In this document: positions 7,410 to 16,032 of the stretch, in pieces
Position numbering within the stretch: the first letter of the stretch is position 1
Layout: the number at the start of each line of letters is the position of its first letter
DNA from: Coprococcus sp.
Lineage (GTDB): Bacteria > Bacillota > Clostridia > Lachnospirales > Lachnospiraceae
Reading direction: 5' to 3'
Assembly (NCBI GenBank): GCA_016296785.1
Contig: JAEDHX010000010.1
Span: forward strand, 1-37,885
Length of the DNA stretch: 37,885 nt
Program-made: the position numbers and the translations under genes
Notes under the pieces: generated by a model
What the model saw: the letters and a program-made list of their open reading frames with translations, nothing else
The model's database searches: none
What the model was told of the DNA's origin: nothing

Positions 7410-9281
7410 ATGGATTTATATGAGTTTTATTCAGGAAGATGCTTTGACGCGTATAAAGAGCTCGGAGCACATGTTGTAAAGCAGGAAAAGGGTAAGAAAA
7501 AGGAGATATTAGGTACGTCATTTGTTACATTTGCACCTAATGCCCTTGGGGTAAATATTACAGGTGAGTTCAATAATTGGAGCGAAACTGTTATGGAAAG
7601 ATGTCATGATGGCAGTTTTTTTAAATGCTTTATTCCTAATGCAAGACCGGGCATGATGTATAAATATAAGATATATACAAGAGATGGCGAATGTGTCTGT
7701 CACTGCGATCCATATGGTTTTGGAATGGAGCTTAGACCGGGGTTTGCATCGATTGTTAGGGACCTAGATGAGTACACTTTTACAGATGATGAGTGGATGA
7801 AAAACAGAAGTGAATGCAAGGGAAGCCCTCTTAATATATATGAGATGCATCTTGGCTCATGGAGATGTAAGCCGGTGGTAAATGATGAGGGGGGCGTTAT
7901 GACACCGGAGGAGATTATCGCTGCTGACAAGGTTTCAAAGACCTGGTACACATATACTGAGCTTGCTCCTCAGCTTGTGGATTATTTAAAGGAGCAGGGC
8001 TACAACTATGTTGAGTTCATGCCTCTTTCAGAGCATCCAAGCGACCAGTCGTGGGGATATCAGAATACAGGCTTTTTTAGTCCGACATCCAGATATGGTA
8101 CAGCTTCCGAATTGAAAGAAATGATTGATATTCTTCATAAAAATGATATTGGTGTGATTATGGATTTCGTTCCTGTTCATTTTGCATTAGATGGGTATGG
8201 CCTTTCATGCTACGATGGCACCAAATTATATGAGCATCCGACAGATGATGTTGGTTATAGTGAGTGGGGAAGCAAGAACTTTATTCATTCAAAGGGTGAG
8301 GTCCAAAGCTTTTTGCAAAGTGCGGCAAATTATTGGCTTAGTGAATTCCATTTTGACGGACTTAGAATGGATGCAATAAGCCGAATAATCTACTGGCTTG
8401 GAGATGAAAGCCGTGGTGTAAATGAGAAAGCTGTTGATTTTATAAAAGGGATGAATCAGGGACTAAAGGACAGGCACCCTACCTGCATACTATGTGCGGA
8501 GGATTCTACTGATTATGCAGGAATAACAAAGGAAACAAAATATAATGGACTTGGATTTGATTACAAATGGGATATGGGTTGGATGAATGATACCCTGAAT
8601 TTCTTCAGGACATTGCCATTTTGCAGACCGGATCAATATCATAAGCTGACATTTTCAATGATGTATTACTATAATGAGAGATATCTGCTGCCACTTTCGC
8701 ACGATGAGGTAGTGCATGGCAAGGCTACAATAATTCAGAAAATGGCAGGCGATTATGAGGAGAAATTTCCGAATGTTAAGGCACTATATGCATACATGTA
8801 TGCTCATCCAGGGAAGAAGCTAAACTTCATGGGAAATGAAATTGCCCAGTTTAGAGAATGGGATGAAAGAAGGGGACAGGATTTTGATATATTAAAATAT
8901 CCAAACCATGATGCATTTAACAGGTATATTAAGGATTTGAACAGAATATATCGGGAAGAACCATCTCTTTCTGCCTGGGATGATGACCCAAATGGCTTTA
9001 ACTGGATACTTTGTGGTAAAGAGCAGGATGTAGTATATATTTTCCAAAGAGTTGTAAAGGATAATAAGATTATTGTAGTACTTAATCTTTCGGGAATGAA
9101 TTATAAGGATTATCATTTCAAATACGGCAGTGGAAGTGTAATGGAAATACTTATCAATTCTGACTGGAATAAATATGGTGGAAATACAAAAGACGATTTT
9201 ACAAGAATTATTGGCTGTGGTGGTGACTTTGGCTTTGACTTACCGGCTCTTTCAGCTATGTATCTAAGACCGGTAGAATAA
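7410..9281 (+). CDS. glgB: 1,4-alpha-glucan branching enzyme
   Basis: Cytoplasmic GH13 enzyme that cuts alpha-1,4 glucan chains and re-attaches them by alpha-1,6 linkages in glycogen synthesis. An N-terminal CBM48-like domain (about residues 25-115, including TFAPNALGVNITGEFNNW) precedes the catalytic barrel. The barrel carries GLRMDAIS with nucleophile Asp321, CAEDST with acid/base Glu364, and PLSHDEVVHGK with His431/Asp432. The C-terminal all-beta domain ends at residue 623. ATG 7410 is preferred over ATG 7380: AAGGAG at 7397-7402 is seven bases upstream, and the MDLYEFYSGR start is what lachnospiraceal homologues show. No other glycogen gene is adjacent. The upstream divergent TetR may control it. 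Confidence 0.95.
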   Translation: MDLYEFYSGRCFDAYKELGAHVVKQEKGKKKEILGTSFVTFAPNALGVNITGEFNNWSETVMERCHDGSFFKCFIPNARPGMMYKYKIYTRDGECVCHCDPYGFGMELRPGFASIVRDLDEYTFTDDEWMKNRSECKGSPLNIYEMHLGSWRCKPVVNDEGGVMTPEEIIAADKVSKTWYTYTELAPQLVDYLKEQGYNYVEFMPLSEHPSDQSWGYQNTGFFSPTSRYGTASELKEMIDILHKNDIGVIMDFVPVHFALDGYGLSCYDGTKLYEHPTDDVGYSEWGSKNFIHSKGEVQSFLQSAANYWLSEFHFDGLRMDAISRIIYWLGDESRGVNEKAVDFIKGMNQGLKDRHPTCILCAEDSTDYAGITKETKYNGLGFDYKWDMGWMNDTLNFFRTLPFCRPDQYHKLTFSMMYYYNERYLLPLSHDEVVHGKATIIQKMAGDYEEKFPNVKALYAYMYAHPGKKLNFMGNEIAQFREWDERRGQDFDILKYPNHDAFNRYIKDLNRIYREEPSLSAWDDDPNGFNWILCGKEQDVVYIFQRVVKDNKIIVVLNLSGMNYKDYHFKYGSGSVMEILINSDWNKYGGNTKDDFTRIIGCGGDFGFDLPALSAMYLRPVE

Positions 9282-9397
9282 AAATATAGTTGTTTTGTTT
9301 AGATTCAGATAGTAAAATATTTTGCAGAGACAAAATATCCCATATATTATGCTATGTATGGATATAAAACTACAATTAGGGAGTATAAATTCAAACT

Positions 9398-10954
9398 ATG
9401 ATATTAGACGTAAGCAATCTAAGTCACGGCTTTGGTGACAGGGCTATTTTTGATAATGTATCGTTTCGACTGCTTAAGGGCGAGCATATAGGACTTGTTG
9501 GTGCAAATGGAGAAGGCAAGTCAACATTTATGAATATAGTAACAGGAAGTCTTAAGCCTGACGAGGGAAAAGTTACCTGGGCAAAAAATGTTAAGGCAGG
9601 TTATCTTGACCAGCATACTAAGCTTGAGCAGGGTATGACTATAGGAAGTGTGCTAAGAGACGCATTTGCAGGCCTTTTTGAGATGGAAGCAAGGATAAAT
9701 GAGATATGCGATATGCTTGGAGAGGTAACTGATGACGAGGAGATGAATGCACTTCTTGAGGAAATGGGTCTTCTCCAGGACCTTCTTGACAGTCATGACT
9801 TCTATATAATTGATTCGAAGGTTGAAGAGGTTGCAAGAGCCTTTGATCTTCTTTCACTTGGACTTGATAAGGATGTTACCGATTTGTCCGGTGGACAGAG
9901 AACTAAGGTGCTGCTTGCCAAGCTTCTCCTTGAGAAGCCGGAGATTCTTCTTCTTGATGAGCCGACTAACTATCTTGATGCTAATCATATAGAGTGGCTT
10001 AAGAGGTATCTTATTGATTATGAGAATGCATTTATTCTAATTTCACATGATATTCCGTTTCTGAATTCAGTAGTTAACATTATATACCATATGGAGAATT
10101 GTCATCTAAGCAGATATGTTGGCGACTATGACAAATTTCTTGAGGTATATGAGGTTAAGAAATCTCAGCTGGAGGCTGCCTATAGAAAGCAGCAGCAGGA
10201 GATAAGCGAGCTTAAGGATTTTGTGGCGAGAAATAAGGCAAGAGTTGCAACAAGAAATATGGCTATGTCAAGGCAGAAGAAGTTGGATAAGATGGATATC
10301 ATCGAGCTTGACAGAGAAAAGCCAAAGCCGGAATTCAATTTCAAGGAAGCCAGAACCTCCGGCAAGATAATATTTGAAACAAATGACCTTGTAATAGGAT
10401 ATGATAAAAACAAACCGCTATCTAAGCCTATGAATCTTCGCATGGAACGTGGAGATAAAATAGCCATAACCGGTACAAATGGTATAGGTAAGACAACATT
10501 TCTTAAGAGCGTGCTTGGATTAATTCCTGCACTTTCAGGTAATGCACATCTTGGAGATTACCTTCATAAGGGATATTTTGAACAGGAAGTGCGTATGGGT
10601 GATAATACATGCCTGCAGGAAATCTGGGAAGAATTTCCGGGCTTTACACAGTATGAGGTTAGAAGCGCACTTGCAAAATGTGGTCTCACAACCAAGCATA
10701 TAGAGAGTAAGGTTAAGGTCTTATCGGGAGGAGAACAGGCTAAGGTAAGATTATGCAAGCTTATTAATACAGAGACAAATGTACTTTTGCTTGACGAGCC
10801 TACAAATCATCTTGATGTCGATGCTAAGGAAGAATTAAAACGCGCTCTTAAAGAATATAAGGGCTCAATACTTCTTGTATGTCATGAACCGGAATTTTAT
10901 GAAGACCTTGTTTCAGATGTTTGGAACCTTGAGCAATTTTCACTTCTTAGCTAG
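9398..10954 (+). CDS. ABC-F family ATPase (YkpA/YbiT-like)
   Basis: A soluble protein with two ABC ATPase domains and no membrane segments, so it belongs to ABC-F, whose members act on the ribosome. Domain 1 has Walker A GANGEGKS (Gly35 onward), signature LSGGQRTK and Walker B ILLLDEPTNYLD. Domain 2 has GTNGIGKT (Gly359 onward), LSGGEQAKVRL and VLLLDEPTNHLD. The charged linker between the domains (about 255-320, with KKSQLEAAYRKQQQEISELK) is the P-site tRNA-interaction motif region. Length (518) and MILDVSNLSHGFGDRAIF resemble YkpA/YbiT housekeeping members, not the antibiotic-resistance ABC-Fs. The 116 bases upstream contain no clear regulator site. Confidence 0.9.
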   Translation: MILDVSNLSHGFGDRAIFDNVSFRLLKGEHIGLVGANGEGKSTFMNIVTGSLKPDEGKVTWAKNVKAGYLDQHTKLEQGMTIGSVLRDAFAGLFEMEARINEICDMLGEVTDDEEMNALLEEMGLLQDLLDSHDFYIIDSKVEEVARAFDLLSLGLDKDVTDLSGGQRTKVLLAKLLLEKPEILLLDEPTNYLDANHIEWLKRYLIDYENAFILISHDIPFLNSVVNIIYHMENCHLSRYVGDYDKFLEVYEVKKSQLEAAYRKQQQEISELKDFVARNKARVATRNMAMSRQKKLDKMDIIELDREKPKPEFNFKEARTSGKIIFETNDLVIGYDKNKPLSKPMNLRMERGDKIAITGTNGIGKTTFLKSVLGLIPALSGNAHLGDYLHKGYFEQEVRMGDNTCLQEIWEEFPGFTQYEVRSALAKCGLTTKHIESKVKVLSGGEQAKVRLCKLINTETNVLLLDEPTNHLDVDAKEELKRALKEYKGSILLVCHEPEFYEDLVSDVWNLEQFSLLS

Positions 10955-10992
10955 AGAGCATTTGCTATTATGAAAACCGGGGAGTAATTAAA

Positions 10993-11655
10993 ATGACAGA
11001 AGATAATAACAACAAAAGATTTATTAGCTGGTTTTGGCGAATACTGTTTTATATATTATCTTTATTGTTGCTGGCACTTGGAATTATACTTAATACAAAG
11101 GCCGGTCTTGGAGTTTCACCTATAGTGTCAGTTGCATATTCAACATCAAATATAATGGAGTGGGATTTTGCAAATACAACACTTGGCCTCTATATTATAT
11201 TTGTAATAATTGAATTTATACTAAGAGGAAGAAAATCAAAATGGTATGACATATTACAGATTCCGCTTAGTATGGTATTTACAAGGTTTATTCATTTGTT
11301 TGATAAATATATAAACTTTGAATTTGCGGCAATGTGGCAGAGAATAACAGTGCTTATAATTGCCATCATCCTTACGGGAATAGGGGCAGCAGGCTCTGTA
11401 AACGTAAAGCTTGTACCAAATCCAGGTGATGGAATAGTAGCTGCAATTGCAGAAAAGATACATAAATCTATGGGTTTTACAAAGAATATATTTGATTTGC
11501 TATGCATATCAACATCATTTATTATAGGCCTTGTAACTGATCATTTCCTTATAGGTATTGGAATAGGTACAATCCTTGCTGTTATAGGTGTAGGAAGAGT
11601 AGTTGCATTATTTAATTATTTTTTCAGGTGGTTTTGTGAAGTACATAATGCTTAG
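10993..11655 (+). CDS. YczE/YitT-like integral membrane protein
   Basis: A 220-residue polytopic protein with about five membrane spans. The first (residues 13-35) runs straight into LNTKAGLGVSPIVSVAYSTS, the glycine-rich block characteristic of YczE-type proteins. A second conserved block, KLVPNPGDGIVAAIAEKIHKSMG, lies in the fourth loop. I associate it with YczE (also called DUF6198 in Clostridia) from memory. The molecular role is not established. GGGGAG at 10979-10984 precedes the ATG by eight bases. It follows the ABC-F gene by 38 bases. Its last 48 bases overlap the end of the opposing MATE gene. Confidence 0.75.
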   Translation: MTEDNNNKRFISWFWRILFYILSLLLLALGIILNTKAGLGVSPIVSVAYSTSNIMEWDFANTTLGLYIIFVIIEFILRGRKSKWYDILQIPLSMVFTRFIHLFDKYINFEFAAMWQRITVLIIAIILTGIGAAGSVNVKLVPNPGDGIVAAIAEKIHKSMGFTKNIFDLLCISTSFIIGLVTDHFLIGIGIGTILAVIGVGRVVALFNYFFRWFCEVHNA

Positions 11656-12936
11656 CATTAATGTACATAAGGCCCATATAATAGGCTCTGTTATCGTTAC
11701 TCCAAGATACCCAAGCTTTGGTGCAAGGAACATAACAGCAAGTATTTTGCCGACCATCTCCATTGAACTTGAGAGTATAGGGACAATCTTTCTTCCCATA
11801 CCCTGCATGGCACATCTTAGAACAAACAAAGGTCCAAGAACGTAGAAGCAGGTTACACTAATTCGTATATAACGTACAGCAGGAGCTATTACAGCTGTAC
11901 TTCCTGTTCCTGATACCAGACGAATAAGAGGCGGACTAAAGAGCCAGCCGAGAATAATAAGTGCGGTAGTTATTATTGCATTTAGGAGAATTGCATCACG
12001 TATTCCCTGCTTAACACGGTCGATTTTCTTGGCACCCATATTCTGGCTTACGAAGGTTGTAACGGCATTACCTACTGTATATAGAATAACACACAGTATA
12101 TCAAATACCTTCCTTGCAGAGGTGTGTGCCGTTATGATATTAGTTCCAAGCTTGTTGATTGCACTTTGGAGAGTTATTGTTCCGATATTAACAATACAAC
12201 TCATAAATCCCATTGCAAGTGCTGACTGAATAAGGTCTTTAAGATCTGCTCTATTAACAAGAAGCTCATTACGGCCAGGTACCAGATGCCTGCACTTTAA
12301 CAGGATATATGCTATACAAAGGATTCCTGAAACTGCCTGGGATATTATTGTTGCAAGAGCGGCACCGCCAACACCCATATCAAATACACGAATAAACAGC
12401 AAATCAAGTCCAATATTAAGACATACTGCTATGCCAAGAAATATTAGCGGTGTTACTGAATCCCCTACTGCACGAAGAAGATTAGCACTAAAATTATAAA
12501 TAGCAGTAAAAATCAGACCGCCTATAATAATTCTTGCATAAGAATATGACATATCTATAATTGTTATTGGTGTACCAAGCAAGTCGAGTATTTTATATAT
12601 GAATACCAAACCGCCTACTGTTAACAAGGTTGCAGCAAAGAGAGTAAGAAGCAGTGATGTGCCAATGCATTTTCTCATGCTCTTATTATCCTTAGCACCG
12701 TAATATCTCGCGATAGGAATTGCAAGTCCAAGTGTAGCACTGTTTAGAAAACCAATTAACATATTGGATACAACATTTGTAGCACCTACTGCTGCAAGGG
12801 CATCCGGACTTACATAATTACCTACTATTGCTGAATCAGCAAAGCTATATAGCTGCTGTGCCATCTGACCAAGGATCATAGGAAGCGCAAACATAAATAT
12901 AACTTTAAACGGATTGCCTTTAGTTAAGTCCTTCAT
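11608..12936 (-). CDS. MATE family efflux transporter
   Basis: A 442-residue inner-membrane protein with twelve predicted spans in two six-helix bundles, the layout of Na+- or H+-coupled MATE drug exporters (NorM/DinF superfamily). The start MKDLTKGNPFKVIFMFALPMILGQMAQQLYSFADSAIVG is a classic first-helix signature, with the periplasmic Asp in FADSAIVG. The bundle-2 counterpart appears around GNAVTTFVSQNMGAKK. The mRNA-sense SD GAAGGGGG lies nine bases before the ATG. The ligand is unknown. Its 3' end overlaps the YczE-like gene tail to tail. It has its own promoter candidate at 12969-12997. Confidence 0.9.
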   Translation of the reverse strand: MKDLTKGNPFKVIFMFALPMILGQMAQQLYSFADSAIVGNYVSPDALAAVGATNVVSNMLIGFLNSATLGLAIPIARYYGAKDNKSMRKCIGTSLLLTLFAATLLTVGGLVFIYKILDLLGTPITIIDMSYSYARIIIGGLIFTAIYNFSANLLRAVGDSVTPLIFLGIAVCLNIGLDLLFIRVFDMGVGGAALATIISQAVSGILCIAYILLKCRHLVPGRNELLVNRADLKDLIQSALAMGFMSCIVNIGTITLQSAINKLGTNIITAHTSARKVFDILCVILYTVGNAVTTFVSQNMGAKKIDRVKQGIRDAILLNAIITTALIILGWLFSPPLIRLVSGTGSTAVIAPAVRYIRISVTCFYVLGPLFVLRCAMQGMGRKIVPILSSSMEMVGKILAVMFLAPKLGYLGVTITEPIIWALCTLMLSIMYFTKPPEKIIK

Positions 12937-12968
12937 TTACAGTACCCCCTTCAAAAAATGTGTATGAA

Positions 12969-12997
12969 TAATTTACATCAAATAAATTAAATGTCAA
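12969..12997 (-). promoter_or_regulatory. Promoter for the MATE gene
   Basis: A perfect TTGACA on the minus strand (12997-12992) is followed after 17 bases by AAATTA (12974-12969), preceded by a TGn extended -10 motif. The position is about 35 bases before the start codon. Confidence 0.45.
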
Positions 12998-13033
12998 TGG
13001 TGTGTATTAAATTTTGTTAAAAGTGTTTTATTT

Positions 13034-13063
13034 TTGCGTTTCTAATGGTATCTTATGTATAGT
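13034..13063 (+). promoter_or_regulatory. Promoter candidate for the L,D-transpeptidase gene
   Basis: TTGCGT at 13034-13039, an 18-base spacer and TATAGT at 13058-13063. Transcription would start about 25 bases before the ATG, leaving room for the AGGAAA-type SD. Confidence 0.4.
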
Positions 13064-13095
13064 AAAAAATACTTATTGATAAACAGGCAGGAAAT

Positions 13096-14529
13096 ATGAA
13101 TAGCAGAGAAAGAGAACGTGAAAGAAAAAGAAAGCTTAGAAGAAGAAAAATGATTGTTAAAAGAAACCGGATGACACTGATATTTTTTTCATCATATATT
13201 CTTCTTCTTATATTAATTGGAATAGGTATGTTTGCGACTAGCAATTCACATACAAAGAAGAGTGTTTCCATATATAAAGAAAATACCGGAAACAAAACGG
13301 ATAAGAAGAATGAAGCTTCAAAGGATAAAGAGGATAACAGCTTAGTAAATGAAAATACAGAAGCTATTAATAAGCCGGAACCAAATGCATATGGAATTGA
13401 ACTTACGAAGAAGGTCGAAGTAAAGAATTTGCAGGACAAGCCGAAGGAAGCCTCCTTATATAATGGTGAGGATATAGCAGATAATGGCTGCACCTATGCA
13501 ATTAAGGTAAATCGTCAGGAGAATATAGTAACTGTATATAGTCTTGACGATAAGGGATATTATACTGTTCCTGTAAGAAGTATGATTTGTTCTACTGCAA
13601 ATGATGAGAATACACCTCCGGGCCTATATAACACATCAGACAGATACGACTGGGCATATCTTCTTGGTGATGTGTATGGGCAGTATGCTTATCAGATATA
13701 TGGTGATATATTATTCCATTCAGTTCCTTATGAGACTGATGATAACAGTAAGCTTGAGACATGGGAATATAATAAGCTTGGAACACATGCATCGATGGGA
13801 TGTGTAAGACTATGTGTTGCAGATGCGAAGTGGATATATGAGAATTGTGAATATGGCACATATGTCAATATATTCGACAGTGATTACTATGGTCCGATGG
13901 GTAAACCGGTTGCTCCTTATATTATTGAGGATGTAACAAAGTCCGGCTGGGATCCTACAGATATGACTGAGGGTAATCCATATATGACAAAGAGCCGTAT
14001 ATATGGTGCCGTAAGCAGGTCGATTGAGGTTGGTACTCCATTTGACGAAAGAGCCGGAGTTTTGGCATTTTCAAAGGATTTGGAGGATAAAACAGATGAG
14101 CTTGTAATATCCGGCACAGTAGATGAGAACGTGAGTGGCAGCTATAATATCACTTATTCGTTCTTTGATGGAATAAGTACTGTTAAAGAGGAAATAGTAA
14201 TTACTGTAGTTGATGGCGAGCCACCTGTAATCTGTGATGCTCCGGAAGAAATATATATTAATGCTTCCGGTTATAATAATGATACGGAAAGCCTTGCTAA
14301 GCTTATTGCGTCTTATATATCTGCATATGATGGCAGCAGATTAATAGAAGAAATAGCTGTTACCGGGGCAGAAGGTGAAGCTAAGGAATTACCATATATG
14401 CAGATAGATATGACTGCGCTTTGCGATGTAAATGATGGAACAACAGGAACTTATCCGGTATATTGCAAGGCAATTGATATAAATGGAAATGAATCTGACT
14501 CAATTGAGATTAGAATTATTATTAATTAG
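13096..14529 (+). CDS. L,D-transpeptidase (YkuD) with C-terminal Ig-like domain
   Basis: A 477-residue envelope enzyme that forms 3-3 peptidoglycan cross-links or attaches proteins to the wall. A very basic N-terminus (about residues 1-30) precedes one membrane anchor (29-48) and a Lys/Glu/Asn-rich linker (50-110). The YkuD domain follows (about 132-265), with the motif HxxPY...LGTHASMGCVRL; Cys236 is the nucleophile and the preceding His belongs to the catalytic set. Residues about 310-477 contain two beta-rich repeats, each with a GxYxVxY/C-type strand and a final IEIRIII strand, which look like bacterial Ig-like or Cadherin-type modules. The start is supported by CAGGAAAT before the ATG. 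The wall-active domain faces outside. The Ig tail is uncommon in small YkuD proteins. Confidence 0.85.
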   Translation: MNSRERERERKRKLRRRKMIVKRNRMTLIFFSSYILLLILIGIGMFATSNSHTKKSVSIYKENTGNKTDKKNEASKDKEDNSLVNENTEAINKPEPNAYGIELTKKVEVKNLQDKPKEASLYNGEDIADNGCTYAIKVNRQENIVTVYSLDDKGYYTVPVRSMICSTANDENTPPGLYNTSDRYDWAYLLGDVYGQYAYQIYGDILFHSVPYETDDNSKLETWEYNKLGTHASMGCVRLCVADAKWIYENCEYGTYVNIFDSDYYGPMGKPVAPYIIEDVTKSGWDPTDMTEGNPYMTKSRIYGAVSRSIEVGTPFDERAGVLAFSKDLEDKTDELVISGTVDENVSGSYNITYSFFDGISTVKEEIVITVVDGEPPVICDAPEEIYINASGYNNDTESLAKLIASYISAYDGSRLIEEIAVTGAEGEAKELPYMQIDMTALCDVNDGTTGTYPVYCKAIDINGNESDSIEIRIIIN

Positions 14530-14575
14530 CATTATTATTTCTTATGAATATTAGATGTATGAGGAGGTGCTGTAT

Positions 14576-15883
14576 TTGGCAGATAATAATAAAATATATG
14601 ATATTGATGATGGAACCTGCAAAGAGCGTATTATTATATTTGCGGCAGCACTTGATGGATATACAAGAAATGGACAGGAGTACTCAGATAGAGATAGTGT
14701 AGACAAATCACTTGACGAGCTTACGGAGCTTTTAGATACGGCAGGAGCGGAAACTGTTGGCAGACTTGTTCAAAGCAGGGACAAAATTGCAAATGATTTG
14801 TACCTTGGAAGCGGCAAGGTTGCTGAGCTTAAGGAAATGATTATAGCACTTGATGCAACAGGCGTATGCTGTGATGATGAGCTATCGCCGGCACAGCTTA
14901 TGAATCTCACTGACGAGCTTCAGATTAAGGTAATGGACAGAACAATGGTAATTCTTGATATATTTGCATCGCATGCGGGCAGCTATGAAGGAAAGCTGCA
15001 GGTTGAGCTTGCACAGCTGAAATTTCGTGCGACAAGGCTTGTAGGTATGAGAGAATCGTTATCAAGACTTGGTGGAGGAATTGGAACAAGAGGACCGGGT
15101 GAGAAAAAGCTTGAGATAGACAGACGTGTAATAAGAGACAGAATATCAAAATTAAAGGGTGAGCTTAGGGAGGTTGTCTTACAAAGACAGCAACAGAGAA
15201 AACAGAGGGAGAGAACGGCAATACCTGTAATAAGCATAGTTGGATATACAAATGCAGGTAAATCAACACTTCTTAATAAGATAACTGATGCGGGCGTTTT
15301 GTCGGAGGACAAATTGTTTGCAACGCTTGACCCTACAACGAGGGGATATAAGCTGCCGGGAGGCTCTAAGGTGCTTTTCACGGATACAGTTGGTTTCATA
15401 AGAAAACTGCCGCATCATCTTGTTGATGCCTTTCGTTCAACTCTTGAAGAGGCTAAGTACAGTGATATTATATTACATGTAGTTGATGCATCGGATGAAA
15501 ATGCTGATGAAAATATGGCTACAGTATATGAGATACTTAGAAAGCTTAATATTGATGAGAATTCGGAAAAGACAATAATTACTGTTTTTAATAAGATAGA
15601 TTTAGTCCGGGATAAAGATATCCTTGGCAGTATAAAGGACCTAAAGGCTGAGAGAACTCATTATATCTCAGCACAGACAGGTGAGGGCATTGAATCTTTG
15701 ATTGAGGATATAGAGGATATTCTTCGAAACAGAAAGACATATATCAGACAGACCTTCCCATATAGCGAGGCTGGTAAGCCGGCACTTATCCATAAATATG
15801 GCGAGGTTATTACAGAAGAATATCTGGAGGAAGGTATTTTTGTAGAGGCATATGTTCCTAAGGATATTTTGGGGAGACTATGA
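14576..15883 (+). CDS. hflX: Ribosome-associated GTPase HflX
   Basis: A 435-residue cytosolic GTPase that binds the large ribosomal subunit and splits stalled or stressed 70S ribosomes. The N-terminal nucleotide-binding domain and the coiled-coil linker hold GTRGPGEKKLEIDRR, a near-diagnostic HflX block. The G domain has G1 GYTNAGKS (about residues 223-230), G3 DTVGF and G4 NKID. I choose TTG 14576: AGGAGGT at 14562-14568 sits seven bases upstream, while ATG 14555 has no SD and overlaps this one. It follows the L,D-transpeptidase gene by under 50 bases and may share its transcript. Confidence 0.93.
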   Translation: MADNNKIYDIDDGTCKERIIIFAAALDGYTRNGQEYSDRDSVDKSLDELTELLDTAGAETVGRLVQSRDKIANDLYLGSGKVAELKEMIIALDATGVCCDDELSPAQLMNLTDELQIKVMDRTMVILDIFASHAGSYEGKLQVELAQLKFRATRLVGMRESLSRLGGGIGTRGPGEKKLEIDRRVIRDRISKLKGELREVVLQRQQQRKQRERTAIPVISIVGYTNAGKSTLLNKITDAGVLSEDKLFATLDPTTRGYKLPGGSKVLFTDTVGFIRKLPHHLVDAFRSTLEEAKYSDIILHVVDASDENADENMATVYEILRKLNIDENSEKTIITVFNKIDLVRDKDILGSIKDLKAERTHYISAQTGEGIESLIEDIEDILRNRKTYIRQTFPYSEAGKPALIHKYGEVITEEYLEEGIFVEAYVPKDILGRL

Positions 15884-15890
15884 TGAATGC

Positions 15891-15919
15891 TTGACCTGAT
15901 ATTATGACTGTTTTATTAT
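15891..15919 (+). promoter_or_regulatory. Promoter upstream of the 16033 gene and aroD
   Basis: TTGACC, 17 bases, TATTAT: one base off consensus in each box. Predicted start of transcription is near 15926, about 105 bases before the ATG. It lies just after the hflX stop. Confidence 0.6.
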
Positions 15920-16032
15920 TTAAGCAATATTAAGATTGATATTTAATGATTATGTGATAAGTTAGAATAAGCAATACTAGAAATTAATAGCATATATACA
16001 GATTTGTATTATACGAGAAAAGAGGTTGTGCC

